Shown: positions 53,148 through 62,476 of the stretch, one piece after another
Layout of the letters: the number at the start of each line of letters is the position of its first letter
Position numbering within the stretch: position 1 is the first letter of the stretch
Assembly (NCBI RefSeq): GCF_048892425.1
Contig: NZ_JBLZHU010000011.1
Coordinates: 66,854 to 130,853, forward strand
DNA: 64,000 bases
Origin: Pacificispira sp002696645
GTDB taxonomy: Bacteria; Pseudomonadota; Alphaproteobacteria; UBA8366; Aestuariispiraceae
Reading direction: 5' to 3'
The notes under the pieces: model-generated
Told to the model about the DNA's origin: nothing
What the model saw: the letters and a program-made list of their open reading frames with translations, nothing else
Database searches by the model: none
Position numbers and translations under genes: made by a program

Positions 53148-55919
53148 CTAATTTATCGTTTCAACCTGCTTATTTTTCGATGCGGTTGGCGTGGCTTGCG
53201 ATGTCACCATCAATTGCACCCGAACCAGGCCTGCATCACTGGGATCACTGTGCTGTGTGAAGCCCAGATCCGCGCACATATCCAACATGGGTTTGTTATC
53301 GCGCAGCACATCGCCATACAGAACATCTATACCGCGCTGGCGGGCATATTTTATCAACAGGCACATCAGCGCATAGCCCAAACCTTCACCCTTGTGGTCC
53401 TGTCGCAGCAGGATCGCGTATTCCGCCTCTGCTCCATCCGCATTGGCGATCAGGCGGGCAACCCCGATGATGGAGTCTGAATCCGCCGGATCCAGCGCAA
53501 CGAATGCCATCTCTCTGGCATAATCGATTTGAGACAGGCGGGCCGCCAGACGCTCTGGCAACAGGCGCATCGGGTGCAGGAAACGGAATCGAATATCTTC
53601 CGGGGCGGATCGGGCGACCAGATCGCTTAATCCAGGCGCGTCCTCGGGTCTGATCGGGCGAACATTGACCATTGTTCCATCCCGCAATGGCACAGTCCCT
53701 TCCTGATCGCGGGGATAAGGGTGGATGGCCAGGCGCCGCGCCGGATTATCGCGCAGTTCCCGGGACACGGCTGCAACACGGATTCGGGCATCCAGCGCCA
53801 TGACACCGGCACTGTCAGCGATCAATGGATTGATATCCAGCTCTTTCACTTCTGCAAAATCGATCGCCAATTGGCCTATCTGAATCAGGACAAGCCTCAG
53901 GCTTTCAAAATCCACAGGCGGCTCATCACGATACCCGCGCAACAGCTTATGGACTGCCGTTTCCTCTATCAGGGTCTGGGCCAGAACATCATTTAATGGC
54001 GGTAAACCGGTTACGGTATCGCCAACGATTTCAACCTCTTTGCCCCCTTTCCCAAACAGGACGACCGGACCGAATTGCGGGTCTTCATTCAGCCCCACAA
54101 TCAATTCATGGGCGCCGGGCCGGCGAATCATCTGCTGAACACTGACCCCTTCGATTTGGGCATCGGGAAATTCCTGATGCATCCGCTTTAGCATCGATTC
54201 CGTGGCGTTATAGACCTGATCGGGCGATGACAGGTTCAGCACGACCCCGCCAACATCGCTTTTATGCGTAATATCGCGCGAAAGAATTTTGACCGCCACC
54301 AGATCCCCCATGGAGAACCCTCTGGCGATTTCCGCCGCTTCGGCAGGCATGCGGCCAATTTCGGTTCGCACAATGGGAATGCCATAGGCTTCCAAAACCT
54401 GCTTGGCCTCAACTTCGCTCAGCCATTCCCGATCTTCCGACAGGGCCTGATCGATAATGCTGCGCACCTTATCACGGTCCGGCTCCACACTATTGGCGCG
54501 TGCAGAGGGCACCTGCATCAGATTCACCTGATTGCGGCGATATCGAACCACATGCATAAAGCCCCGCACAGCCTCTTCGGCGGTGTTGTAGGTTGGAATG
54601 CGCGCCTCAACAAAGCGGCGGCGCGACTCAGCGGCGGACATATCCCCCAGCCAGGATGTCAGGATCGGGCGATGACGGTCCCGGGCCACTTCCAGAACAG
54701 CCTCCGCCGCCTCCAGTGAATTGCTGATTGCGGTGGGGCAATTCAAGACCAGCACAGCATCGGCCGCTTCATCCGCAATCAAGGCCTGCAGGGACTCGCG
54801 ATAGCGACTGCCCGGGGCATCGCCAATAATATCAACCGGGTTTCCCTTGCTCCAGGTCGTCGGCAAGCAGGCATTCAGTTTCTCAATTGTCTGTGGCGAC
54901 AGTTCGGCCAGATGACCGCCCTGTTCAATCAGGCTGTCTGTTGCCAGCACACCAATACCGCCCCCATTGGACAGGATCGCCAGACGATCCCCCACCGTAT
55001 TGGGATCGCCATCCGCCAGGGATCCCATCCGCCGTAATTCACTGGACAGTGTCTGAACCGCATCAAACAATTCCTGCATATCATAGACCCGCAACATGCC
55101 AGCCCGCCGGAAGGCTGCATCATAGACCGAATCTGAACCCGCCAGCGCGCCGGTATGAGAGCTTGCAGCCCTGGCCCCTTCGGCCATGCGCCCCGCCTTG
55201 ATGACAACAACGGGCTTGGTGCGCGCCGCCGCGCGGGCTGCGGACATGAACTTCGCCGCATCCCCCACGGCCTCAATATACAGCATGATCGCGCGAACCT
55301 CTGACGCTGTGGCCAGATAGTTCAACATATCGCCGAAATCGACATCCATTTTGTCGCCGACGCTGATCATGTGGGAAAAGCCGATACCCCGCCCCGTCGC
55401 CCAATCCAGGACAGAGGTCAACACCGCCCCCGATTGCGCGACAAAGGCTAAATCCCCGATCTTGGGGTTCATATGGGCAAAGCTGGCATTCAGGCCTATT
55501 GCCGGAACCATCATGCCCAGCACATTTGGTCCCAAAATCCGCATGGAGCCCGCCGCATCCATAACCGCCTGACGGCGTGCATGGCCTTCCGTGTCGTCGC
55601 CCTCTCCAAAACCGGCTGTGATCACACAGGCAGCCTTGCATCCCTTTTTATTCAGGTCCGCAATAACCTGGGGCACCGCATCGGCGGGGGTCGCGACAAT
55701 GGCCAGATCCGGCACCATGGGAAGGCTTTCAATATCCTTCCAGGTCATGCTGCCGCCAATCGCGGAATGCTTGGGGTTGACCGGCATGATCGGCCCTTCA
55801 AACCCACCGCCAAACAGGTTCTGCGCCAGCACCGCCCCCACGGAACCAGCCCGTTTGGATGCGCCAATCAAGGCGATAGAGCGTGGATTGAACAGGTATT
55901 CTAGGTCACGTACGGACAT
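53148..55919 (-). CDS. Acyl-CoA synthetase (NDP-forming) / GNAT acetyltransferase fusion (PatZ-like)
   Basis: 923 residues. CoA-binding Rossmann domain (~10-135; NPRSIALIGAS), succinyl-CoA-ligase-like domains (~145-470), ATP-grasp (~490-720), and a C-terminal GNAT domain (~735-890) with the acetyl-CoA loop RQDHKGEGLGYALM. The order matches Pat/PatZ (YfiQ), which acetylates lysines such as that of acetyl-CoA synthetase. Whether the ligase half is active is not clear from sequence. Confidence 0.9.
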   Translation of the reverse strand: MSVRDLEYLFNPRSIALIGASKRAGSVGAVLAQNLFGGGFEGPIMPVNPKHSAIGGSMTWKDIESLPMVPDLAIVATPADAVPQVIADLNKKGCKAACVITAGFGEGDDTEGHARRQAVMDAAGSMRILGPNVLGMMVPAIGLNASFAHMNPKIGDLAFVAQSGAVLTSVLDWATGRGIGFSHMISVGDKMDVDFGDMLNYLATASEVRAIMLYIEAVGDAAKFMSAARAAARTKPVVVIKAGRMAEGARAASSHTGALAGSDSVYDAAFRRAGMLRVYDMQELFDAVQTLSSELRRMGSLADGDPNTVGDRLAILSNGGGIGVLATDSLIEQGGHLAELSPQTIEKLNACLPTTWSKGNPVDIIGDAPGSRYRESLQALIADEAADAVLVLNCPTAISNSLEAAEAVLEVARDRHRPILTSWLGDMSAAESRRRFVEARIPTYNTAEEAVRGFMHVVRYRRNQVNLMQVPSARANSVEPDRDKVRSIIDQALSEDREWLSEVEAKQVLEAYGIPIVRTEIGRMPAEAAEIARGFSMGDLVAVKILSRDITHKSDVGGVVLNLSSPDQVYNATESMLKRMHQEFPDAQIEGVSVQQMIRRPGAHELIVGLNEDPQFGPVVLFGKGGKEVEIVGDTVTGLPPLNDVLAQTLIEETAVHKLLRGYRDEPPVDFESLRLVLIQIGQLAIDFAEVKELDINPLIADSAGVMALDARIRVAAVSRELRDNPARRLAIHPYPRDQEGTVPLRDGTMVNVRPIRPEDAPGLSDLVARSAPEDIRFRFLHPMRLLPERLAARLSQIDYAREMAFVALDPADSDSIIGVARLIANADGAEAEYAILLRQDHKGEGLGYALMCLLIKYARQRGIDVLYGDVLRDNKPMLDMCADLGFTQHSDPSDAGLVRVQLMVTSQATPTASKNKQVETIN

Positions 55920-55993
55920 GGGGCACCTTCATTGTTGCGCGATTTCAATCAATCGCTTTACGCCTGCACGAGCAGTTGTCCCGTCCCTGATTT

Positions 55994-56557
55994 TTATCCG
56001 TTCTTCAGAGCCTTTTGCGCCAGAACCCGATTATACATGTCGGTCATTGCCGACCCCCAACAACAAAAAATAACCTTTTCGATGCCTGAATTCTCCGCCA
56101 AAGCATCATACACGGTAGATATTGCAATTTCTGTCGCCAATTCCGCCGGATAGCCGTATGCCCCAGTGGAGATTGCCGGAAATGCGACGCTGCGCACGTT
56201 ATTTTCCACAGCCAATTGCAAACAATTACGATAACAGGATGCCAAAAACCCCGCTTCTCCGGATTGTCCGTCGATCCAGATCGGACCGACAGTATGAATG
56301 ACGTGACGCGCCGCCAATCGAAAGCCTGGGGTGATGCGAGCCTCCCCGGTCGGGCATCCGCCCAAACCGGCACAATATTCCATCATTTCTGGCCCGGCAG
56401 CGTGATGAATAGCCCCGTCAACGCCCCCGCCCCCGATCAGGGGTTCATTCGCAGCGTTTACAATCGCATCCACGGTCAACCGTGTAATATCGCCATCAAT
56501 AACGGCGATCCGATTGTCGTTGGAAAAGTTAGCTTCTTTCATGTGCGCTACCGACAT
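55994..56557 (-). CDS. Macrodomain protein (O-acetyl-ADP-ribose deacetylase type)
   Basis: 187 residues. ADP-ribose-binding motifs: GDITRLTVDAIVNAAN (~22-37), the diphosphate loop GGGGVDGAIHHAAGPEM (~42-58), and SISTGAYGYPAE-like AISTGAYGYP. MacroD/YmdB group enzymes remove O-acetyl-ADP-ribose or mono-ADP-ribose. Copy D of the 101-nt element lies 18 nt upstream of its start, so may be part of its leader. Confidence 0.93.
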   Translation of the reverse strand: MSVAHMKEANFSNDNRIAVIDGDITRLTVDAIVNAANEPLIGGGGVDGAIHHAAGPEMMEYCAGLGGCPTGEARITPGFRLAARHVIHTVGPIWIDGQSGEAGFLASCYRNCLQLAVENNVRSVAFPAISTGAYGYPAELATEIAISTVYDALAENSGIEKVIFCCWGSAMTDMYNRVLAQKALKNG

Positions 56558-56574
56558 TTCTCCAGCTTTCGGCT

Positions 56575-56675
56575 AGAGCATCATGCGCTCGCATGCGCTC
56601 ACACAGGATACTCTAACCACATATTTTCTGAGCAAATACGTCGTCACAAACGATCCCGTTTGTTCGGGATTTGCT
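56575..56675 (+). repeat. Dispersed 101-nt palindromic element, copy D
   Basis: From AGAGCATCATGCGCTCGCAT to TGTTCGGGATTTGCT, with matching TGCTCT at the right (56672-56677), so this copy shows the terminal inverted repeat best. Its open frame reads MRSHALT, KYVVTN, VCSGFA. It sits between the macrodomain gene and ppa. Confidence 0.85.
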
Positions 56676-56688
56676 CTTGGAGGCCTGC

Positions 56689-57231
56689 CTATTTTGCCGC
56701 CACACTTTCGTTATGGGCGGTAATCGAGGCCTCAATCATCTCTGCAGCTTTTTTCGAGTCCGCCCATCCGATGATCTTGGCCCATTTACCGGGCTCAAGG
56801 TCCTTATAATGGGCAAAAAAATGGGCAATCTGATCAATCAGAATCTTTGGCAAATCCGTATAATCTGTCACTTCATCATAATAGGGATGCAGTTTGCTGT
56901 GGGGCACGGCGATGATTTTTTCATCCATGCCGCTTTCGTCTTCCATCATCATCACACCAACCGGCCGCGACCGCACGATGCTGCCAGGTACCACGGGAAC
57001 GCGCCCAACAACCAGCACGTCAATCGGGTCGCCATCCCCACATAAAGTATGCGGAATAAAGCCATAGTTTGCCGGATAGAACATGGCGGTATGCAGGAAA
57101 CGGTCGACATACAGCGCCCCTGAATCCTTATCCAACTCATATTTCACCGGTTCCGCCCCTTGGGGGACTTCGATCACAACATTAACGTCCCAAGGTGGCG
57201 CAATGCCTGTGGCAAGCAACTCAATCCGCAT
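56689..57231 (-). CDS. ppa: Inorganic pyrophosphatase (family I)
   Basis: 180 residues. Metal ligands D66, D71 and D103 in CGDGDPIDVLV and the ESGMDEKI loop; FYPANYGFIP is the family hallmark. Cytoplasmic, hydrolyses pyrophosphate from biosynthesis. Stands alone in its strand unit. Confidence 0.97.
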   Translation of the reverse strand: MRIELLATGIAPPWDVNVVIEVPQGAEPVKYELDKDSGALYVDRFLHTAMFYPANYGFIPHTLCGDGDPIDVLVVGRVPVVPGSIVRSRPVGVMMMEDESGMDEKIIAVPHSKLHPYYDEVTDYTDLPKILIDQIAHFFAHYKDLEPGKWAKIIGWADSKKAAEMIEASITAHNESVAAK

Positions 57232-57349
57232 AAAACTTCCTTTTCATTTATCCGCGGTAACCGCAGCCGGCCACCAATGTCTGACCCTCTAGATAGTACT
57301 TAAATTGCTGCACTGCAACATGGGAGAAATCGTCGCAACGAAAAAACAG

Positions 57350-58642
57350 TCAATCGGCTGACTTGGTTGGCTTATATGCCTTGTAGCGCGACAGCACGAA
57401 GATCAGCACCAAACCCGGCACCGCCAGGAACGAGGTCATGATGAAAAACTCCACCCAACCGACCTGTTCTACCAGCCACCCGCTGGGGGTCGACAACAAG
57501 GTGCGCCCGAAAGCCATAAACGATGTCAACAAGGCATACTGCGTCGCTGTGAACTCACGATTACACAGCACCGACAGATAGGCAATAAAGGCTGCCGACC
57601 CCAATCCCCCAGTAAAATTATCGCCCCAGATCGCTATCGCCAACACACTGACATCGGTGCCGGAAACAGCCACCCAGGCGTACAGCATATTTGTCGCTGC
57701 TTGCAGAATACCGCCAATCACAAGAGAGGGGAACAGCCCGATCGCGCGGACCAGCACGCCCCCGGCAAACACCCCCACCATGGTTGCAATTATTCCCGCC
57801 GTTTTACTGACCAACGCGATATCAGTGCCGGTAAAGCCCATATCGACATAGAAAGGATTGGCCATCGTCCCCCCGATGGCATCGCCAAATTTGTACAACA
57901 ACACAAATGTCAGGATTACAAAGGCACCGGGACGCACCAGAAATTCCGAAAATGGAGAGATCACGCCAACCTTCATAAAGGTTTTCATATCCCTGATTTC
58001 CGCTGTCTTTGGATGATCGGGTTCCTTGACCAGTAAAACCGCCAACATTCCCAGCGTCATGAACCCCGATAAGCACACAAATACCACGGCCCAGGAGACA
58101 AAATCAGACAGAAACAGAACGCCCGCCCCGGAAATCAAAAGACCAATTCGATACCCACCTTGCGTGGCAGCCGCTCCAGCCCCTTGCTCGTCCTCCTCTA
58201 AAAGTTCAATGCGCAGGGCATCCAGCACCACATCCTGACTGGCGGACAAAAATCCAATCGATGTGGTTAGAATCGCGACCGGTGCCAGCGCGACAACCGG
58301 ATCTGTAAATCCAAGGGATGCAATAGCCGCCATCAGCAAAATCTGAATGAACAGAGCCCATCCCCGGCGTTGACCCAGTTTCGCCGTAAACAGCGGCAGC
58401 GATATTTTATCGATCACTGGCGCCCACAGAAACTTTAACGCATAGGGGGTTCCGACTACGGCGAATAGACCAATCGACGTCAGATCCAGCCCCTGTGTCC
58501 GCAACCAATAGCCAAGCGTACTTAAAGTCAGCAACAACGGCAGGCCACTGGCGATGCCCATCAGGGCGATCAGAATAATGCGCCTGTCTTTGTAAATCAG
58601 CAGGCCCGCCCTGAAGCGCTGTAACGCGGTGGTGTCGGTCAC
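57350..58642 (-). CDS. MFS permease, AmpG (muropeptide) type
   Basis: 430 residues, about 12 membrane helices. It has MGIASGLPLLLTLSTLGYWL and LWAPVIDK, typical of AmpG, which imports GlcNAc-anhydroMurNAc peptides for recycling. The lytic transglycosylase at 24914 would supply such muropeptides. Shorter than E. coli AmpG (about 490) by losing C-terminal helices. Confidence 0.88.
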   Translation of the reverse strand: MTDTTALQRFRAGLLIYKDRRIILIALMGIASGLPLLLTLSTLGYWLRTQGLDLTSIGLFAVVGTPYALKFLWAPVIDKISLPLFTAKLGQRRGWALFIQILLMAAIASLGFTDPVVALAPVAILTTSIGFLSASQDVVLDALRIELLEEDEQGAGAAATQGGYRIGLLISGAGVLFLSDFVSWAVVFVCLSGFMTLGMLAVLLVKEPDHPKTAEIRDMKTFMKVGVISPFSEFLVRPGAFVILTFVLLYKFGDAIGGTMANPFYVDMGFTGTDIALVSKTAGIIATMVGVFAGGVLVRAIGLFPSLVIGGILQAATNMLYAWVAVSGTDVSVLAIAIWGDNFTGGLGSAAFIAYLSVLCNREFTATQYALLTSFMAFGRTLLSTPSGWLVEQVGWVEFFIMTSFLAVPGLVLIFVLSRYKAYKPTKSAD

Positions 58643-58730
58643 GATGGGTCTAAATCCTTTTCGCCAGCGGTTGCGCGTGATATCGCGAATGACACGGGGA
58701 CACTAGCCCTATTCGGTCGATGAGGCAGCA

Positions 58731-59003
58731 ATGAAGCAAGAACAGGCGGAAACCTTGGCGTTGCAGGCGTTAAGCTTTCTGGTGGAAGATGAAGATCGGC
58801 TGGACCGATTCCTGGCCCTGTCCGGATTAGACCAGAACGACCTGCGCGACCGCATCGCCGACCCGGCCTTTCTGGGTGGGGTTCTGGATCATATATTGGG
58901 GCACGAGCCTGATCTGTTGGACTTCGCCGCAGCGGCCGATATCGACCCAACAGTTGTTCTGCGCGCGCGGGCAACCCTGCCGGGCGTCAATCCGGACTGG
59001 TAA
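58731..59003 (+). CDS. DUF3572 protein
   Basis: 90 residues, all-helical, acidic. LALQALSFLVEDEDRLDRFL and FLGGVLDHILGHEPDLLDF match DUF3572, a family restricted to alphaproteobacteria and of unknown function. Divergent from the AmpG-like gene; its 3' end overlaps the next gene by 17 nt. Confidence 0.85.
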   Translation: MKQEQAETLALQALSFLVEDEDRLDRFLALSGLDQNDLRDRIADPAFLGGVLDHILGHEPDLLDFAAAADIDPTVVLRARATLPGVNPDW

Positions 59004-59193
59004 TCTGGGCCGGAATGGTAATGCGACAGTAATGCCGCCCATCCGTCAGCCGCGCCTGGATGCCTTTGGCAATGGCGGTCATATCCTCACAATAGCCTTC
59101 CGGCATAAATTCCAGATGACCCGCAGCCCGCAACAGGCCTGCTGCCCATTCCGCCTGGATACTGCAATAATTGGTATAATCAACTTCGATCAT
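58987..59193 (-). CDS. Unknown 68-residue protein
   Basis: Reads MIEVDYTNYCSIQAEWAAGL, then LEFMPEGYCEDMTAIAKGIQ; soluble, mixed alpha/beta, two cysteines. Convergent with and overlapping the DUF3572 gene by 17 nt. The composition looks like a real protein, but no family was recognised. Confidence 0.5.
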   Translation of the reverse strand: MIEVDYTNYCSIQAEWAAGLLRAAGHLEFMPEGYCEDMTAIAKGIQARLTDGRHYCRITIPAQITSPD

Positions 59194-59348
59194 TGGCGTT
59201 ACGCCTGCAGAAAAATTCCTGAATTCTGCCCTGTCATCCGTTTGAACTATAGCACGTTCTGATAACCATATTGAGAATAGTTTAATGAATATTTTAAAGC
59301 GGCGCTCAGGGACTTGTCGCCTTGGGGAAAACCGGGCAAGTAGTCAAA

Positions 59349-60722
59349 ATGACTTCGCCGCACACCCAGTCCCAAGAGACGACAAATTGGAATCGCCGCC
59401 TGTTCGCTCTGGCTGGACCCATTGTGCTGGCAAATTTATCGGTTCCCCTGCCGGGCATAGTCGATACCGCCGTGATGGGCCATCTGCCCGATCCCAGCGG
59501 GCTTGCGGCTGTCGGCCTGGGGGCGATGATATTCTCCACGCTGTATTTCAGCTTCAGCTTTCTGCGCATGAGCACAATTGGCCTGACCGCCCAGGCGGAT
59601 GGCAGAGGCGACGCCGCAGAGGTCCGCATTGTTCTGTATCGTGGCGGCCTGATTGCAATCGCATTGGCGATTATCATGATGGTCTTTCAAGATCCCATAG
59701 GCCGATATGCCTTCCAACTGACCGATGCGACAGAAACCGTCCAAACATACGGCCTGTCCTATTTCGACATCCGGATCTGGGGCGCGCCAGCAGCCCTCTT
59801 GAATCTGGTGATACTGGGATGGATGTTTGGGTTTGGCAGTATGCGCCTGCCCGTCACCATCCAGATTGTTACCAATCTGGTCAATGTTGTGCTGGATTTT
59901 GTTTTCGTCTTTGGGTTCGATTGGGGCATTGAAGGCGTCGCCCTGGCCACCGTCATCGGTGAGCTGGTTGGTGCTGCCCTGGGCCTGTTTTTCATTGCGC
60001 GCCGATTGCGGCATTTGGGACAATCCCTGCTGCCCGATTGGGTCAGTGTCTTAGAGCCGGCCGGCCTGAGACGCCTCTTTGGTGTCAATCGCGACCTGTT
60101 GATTAGGACCTTCTGTCTGCTGATCGCATTTGCGCATTTCAAAATTGCCGGCGCGGAATTAGGCACGGTCACATTGGCGGCGAACCTGGTGCTGCTGATC
60201 TTTCTGGATCTCAGCTCCTATGGATTGGATGCCTTTGCCAATGCGGCGGAAATCCTGATCGGAAAGGCTGTGGGACAACGCAACCGGGCCGTATTTTTAA
60301 CGGTTACCCGCCTTTCCTTAGTGTGGGGTGGCCTGGTTTCCCTGGTCGCGGTGCTGGTTTTTTTCCTGTTTGGCAATCACATCGTCGGCCTGATGACCGA
60401 TCAACTGCCCGTCCGCGATGTATCCGCAAATTTCATGCTGTGGGCCGCGTTCCTGCCCATAACCGCCGTCTGGGCCTTTGTGCTGGATGGGATTTTCGTT
60501 GGCGCGACCCGATCAGCAGCCCTACGCAATGGGATGCTGATCTCAATTGCGCTCTACTTCGCCTCAGAATGGGTGCTGACCGGACAGTTTGGTAATGATG
60601 GATTATGGGCGGCGCTGCATATATTCCTGTTGGCACGCGGCCTGACACTGGCAGTTCAGGTCCCCGCATTGGTCCGCTCAATTGATACGCAGCCCCCCGC
60701 GCATGCTCAGGCCGTGCGATAA
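59349..60722 (+). CDS. MATE-family efflux transporter (DinF-like)
   Basis: 457 residues from ATG 59349; a TTG at 59322 would add nine. Twelve membrane helices in two MatE repeats (LFALAGPIVLANLSVPLPGI, then VNRDLLIRTFCLLIAF). DinF-type cation/drug antiporters export toxic compounds. Its 3' end overlaps the convergent DUF2244 gene by 16 nt. Confidence 0.9.
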   Translation: MTSPHTQSQETTNWNRRLFALAGPIVLANLSVPLPGIVDTAVMGHLPDPSGLAAVGLGAMIFSTLYFSFSFLRMSTIGLTAQADGRGDAAEVRIVLYRGGLIAIALAIIMMVFQDPIGRYAFQLTDATETVQTYGLSYFDIRIWGAPAALLNLVILGWMFGFGSMRLPVTIQIVTNLVNVVLDFVFVFGFDWGIEGVALATVIGELVGAALGLFFIARRLRHLGQSLLPDWVSVLEPAGLRRLFGVNRDLLIRTFCLLIAFAHFKIAGAELGTVTLAANLVLLIFLDLSSYGLDAFANAAEILIGKAVGQRNRAVFLTVTRLSLVWGGLVSLVAVLVFFLFGNHIVGLMTDQLPVRDVSANFMLWAAFLPITAVWAFVLDGIFVGATRSAALRNGMLISIALYFASEWVLTGQFGNDGLWAALHIFLLARGLTLAVQVPALVRSIDTQPPAHAQAVR

Positions 60723-61186
60723 CGCTGTATCGCGTTTCGCAGCGCTTTGGCCACCTCAACGCGTTCATAGGGTTGCAGGAAACGCCCGATTTCTGTGCCT
60801 TGACCATGACTTTTCAGGATCAACTGACTCTCATGACGGGGTGGATCATCCATTTGAACCGTCACCCAACTGGGCTCTAACCGGATATGCTGGATGGTGC
60901 CCGATGGGTCTGTTCGCACGATATGCAAACCATCATCCGTCATCAGCAAATGCTCACACCGCCGGGCATCCCGAAAATTAAGCCTGAAGGCGATGTAAAC
61001 CAGCGCAATCTCCAAACCACAAAACCCCGCCACGGGCCAAGCCCCGGCAAGGAAGAAGGCAAACCCGATCAGGAAACCACAGCCCCCGATCGCGATCATC
61101 ACAAGCAGAAATCCACGCTGATCCAGGCTGCGGTGAGGCCGCAGCGTCGCATCAAGATAGATGGTCTGTTCGTGAGTGTCGCGCAT
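60707..61186 (-). CDS. DUF2244 membrane protein
   Basis: 159 residues from the ATG at 61186; longer readings add sequence foreign to the family and overlap the nth upstream region. Two adjacent transmembrane helices (~25-65) precede a soluble C-terminus with LEPSWVTVQ. DUF2244 genes are commonly next to nth in alphaproteobacteria, as here. Function unknown. Confidence 0.85.
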   Translation of the reverse strand: MRDTHEQTIYLDATLRPHRSLDQRGFLLVMIAIGGCGFLIGFAFFLAGAWPVAGFCGLEIALVYIAFRLNFRDARRCEHLLMTDDGLHIVRTDPSGTIQHIRLEPSWVTVQMDDPPRHESQLILKSHGQGTEIGRFLQPYERVEVAKALRNAIQRYRTA

Positions 61187-61322
61187 GCCCCATAGATTAG
61201 CGCGAATTACACAGTCGTAAAGCGCCCGCATGTGAGAGAAATGCTTTCTTGGTGACCATGGCTTCTTTAATGTGCCCGGTGAATCACAGGCTGACCAATC
61301 AAAACAATCGAATTGCCCATTC

Positions 61323-61961
61323 ATGAAAAAAGCCGATATCCATGAGTTTTTCGCCCGCTTGCAAGCGGCAAATCCAGAGCCCAAGGGGGAGCTTAACTGG
61401 ACCAATCCCTATACGCTGCTGGTGGCCGTCGCCCTGTCAGCGCAAGCAACGGATATCGGTGTGAACAAGGCAACCGAACGCCTGTTTCAAATCGTCTCAA
61501 CCCCGCAAGATATGCTGGCCTTGGGGGAGGCACGCTTGAAAGACCACATCAAGACAATCGGACTTTATAATTCCAAGGCCAAGAATGTGATGCAGGCTGC
61601 CGAGATTCTGGTGCGGGACTTTGGCGGCACCGTGCCACAGGATCGCGCCGCCCTGGAAACCCTGCCCGGTGTTGGGCGCAAGACCGCCAATGTGGTGTTA
61701 AACATCGCCTTTGGCGCAGCGACCATCGCCGTTGATACGCATCTGTTCCGGGTTGGCAATCGTACCGGCATGGCAAAGGGAAAAACGCCGCTGGAAGTCG
61801 AATTAAAGCTGGAAAAACGGATCCCGAAAGAATTTCTGCGCCACGCGCATCATTGGCTTATCTTGCATGGTCGTTACATCTGTAAGGCGCGCAAACCGGA
61901 TTGTGGGGCGTGTATTGTCAATGACTTGTGTGGCTTCAAAGGAAAAACCATTAGCGCCTAA
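61323..61961 (+). CDS. nth: Endonuclease III
   Basis: 212 residues from ATG 61323. HhH with catalytic K120 (LPGVGRKTANVV) and D138 (VDTH); 4Fe-4S ligands C187, C194, C197 and C203 in the C-x6-C-x2-C-x5-C pattern, identical in number to E. coli. Removes oxidised pyrimidines and nicks the backbone. Followed 17 nt later by a thioesterase gene. Confidence 0.97.
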   Translation: MKKADIHEFFARLQAANPEPKGELNWTNPYTLLVAVALSAQATDIGVNKATERLFQIVSTPQDMLALGEARLKDHIKTIGLYNSKAKNVMQAAEILVRDFGGTVPQDRAALETLPGVGRKTANVVLNIAFGAATIAVDTHLFRVGNRTGMAKGKTPLEVELKLEKRIPKEFLRHAHHWLILHGRYICKARKPDCGACIVNDLCGFKGKTISA

Positions 61962-61978
61962 CCGTAAAGGAACCCGGA

Positions 61979-62407
61979 ATGCCGAAAATTGACCCCGAGA
62001 TATTAAGAGAGCGCGCAAATGGAACACTGGTATCCCTGTTGGGCATAGAAATCACCGATGCCGGCGATGGTGTCAGCAAGGGGCGGATGAAAATCACACC
62101 CAATCTGTTGGCACCCAATGGGTTTCTGCATGCAGCCTCGGTCGTTGCCCTGGCCGATACATGCTGTGGTTATGGCACCTTTGCCGATTTACCGGAAGGG
62201 GCGGAAGGCTTCACCACGGCGGAGTTGAAATCCAATCATATGGGAACCGCACGCAAGGGCAGCCTGATCTGTCGCGCCCATGCCAAACATCAGGGACGCA
62301 CCACTCAGGTCTGGGATGCGGAAGTGTTTTCCGATGCCAGACCCGACCGGCCCATCGCCCTGTTTCGGTGCACACAGATCGTCCTTTGGGCGCGGAATGA
62401 GGGATAG
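61979..62407 (+). CDS. PaaI-family hotdog thioesterase
   Basis: 142 residues, one hotdog domain with LAPNGFLHAASVVALADTCC (family signature around the active-site region). Probably hydrolyses an acyl- or aryl-CoA in the cytoplasm. Close to the downstream hydroxyacyl-CoA dehydrogenase, so fatty or aromatic acid metabolism is plausible. Confidence 0.9.
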   Translation: MPKIDPEILRERANGTLVSLLGIEITDAGDGVSKGRMKITPNLLAPNGFLHAASVVALADTCCGYGTFADLPEGAEGFTTAELKSNHMGTARKGSLICRAHAKHQGRTTQVWDAEVFSDARPDRPIALFRCTQIVLWARNEG

Positions 62408-62476
62408 GACCCTCGACAATATTGCGTTGCGGCATTAGGTAGGAACCAACCATTTTGACACTAAGGGAGTGAGATC

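Noticed and set aside
60707..61405. 232-residue version of the DUF2244 gene
   Set aside because: The first 73 residues are unlike the family and overlap the nth start region; ATG 61186 fits.
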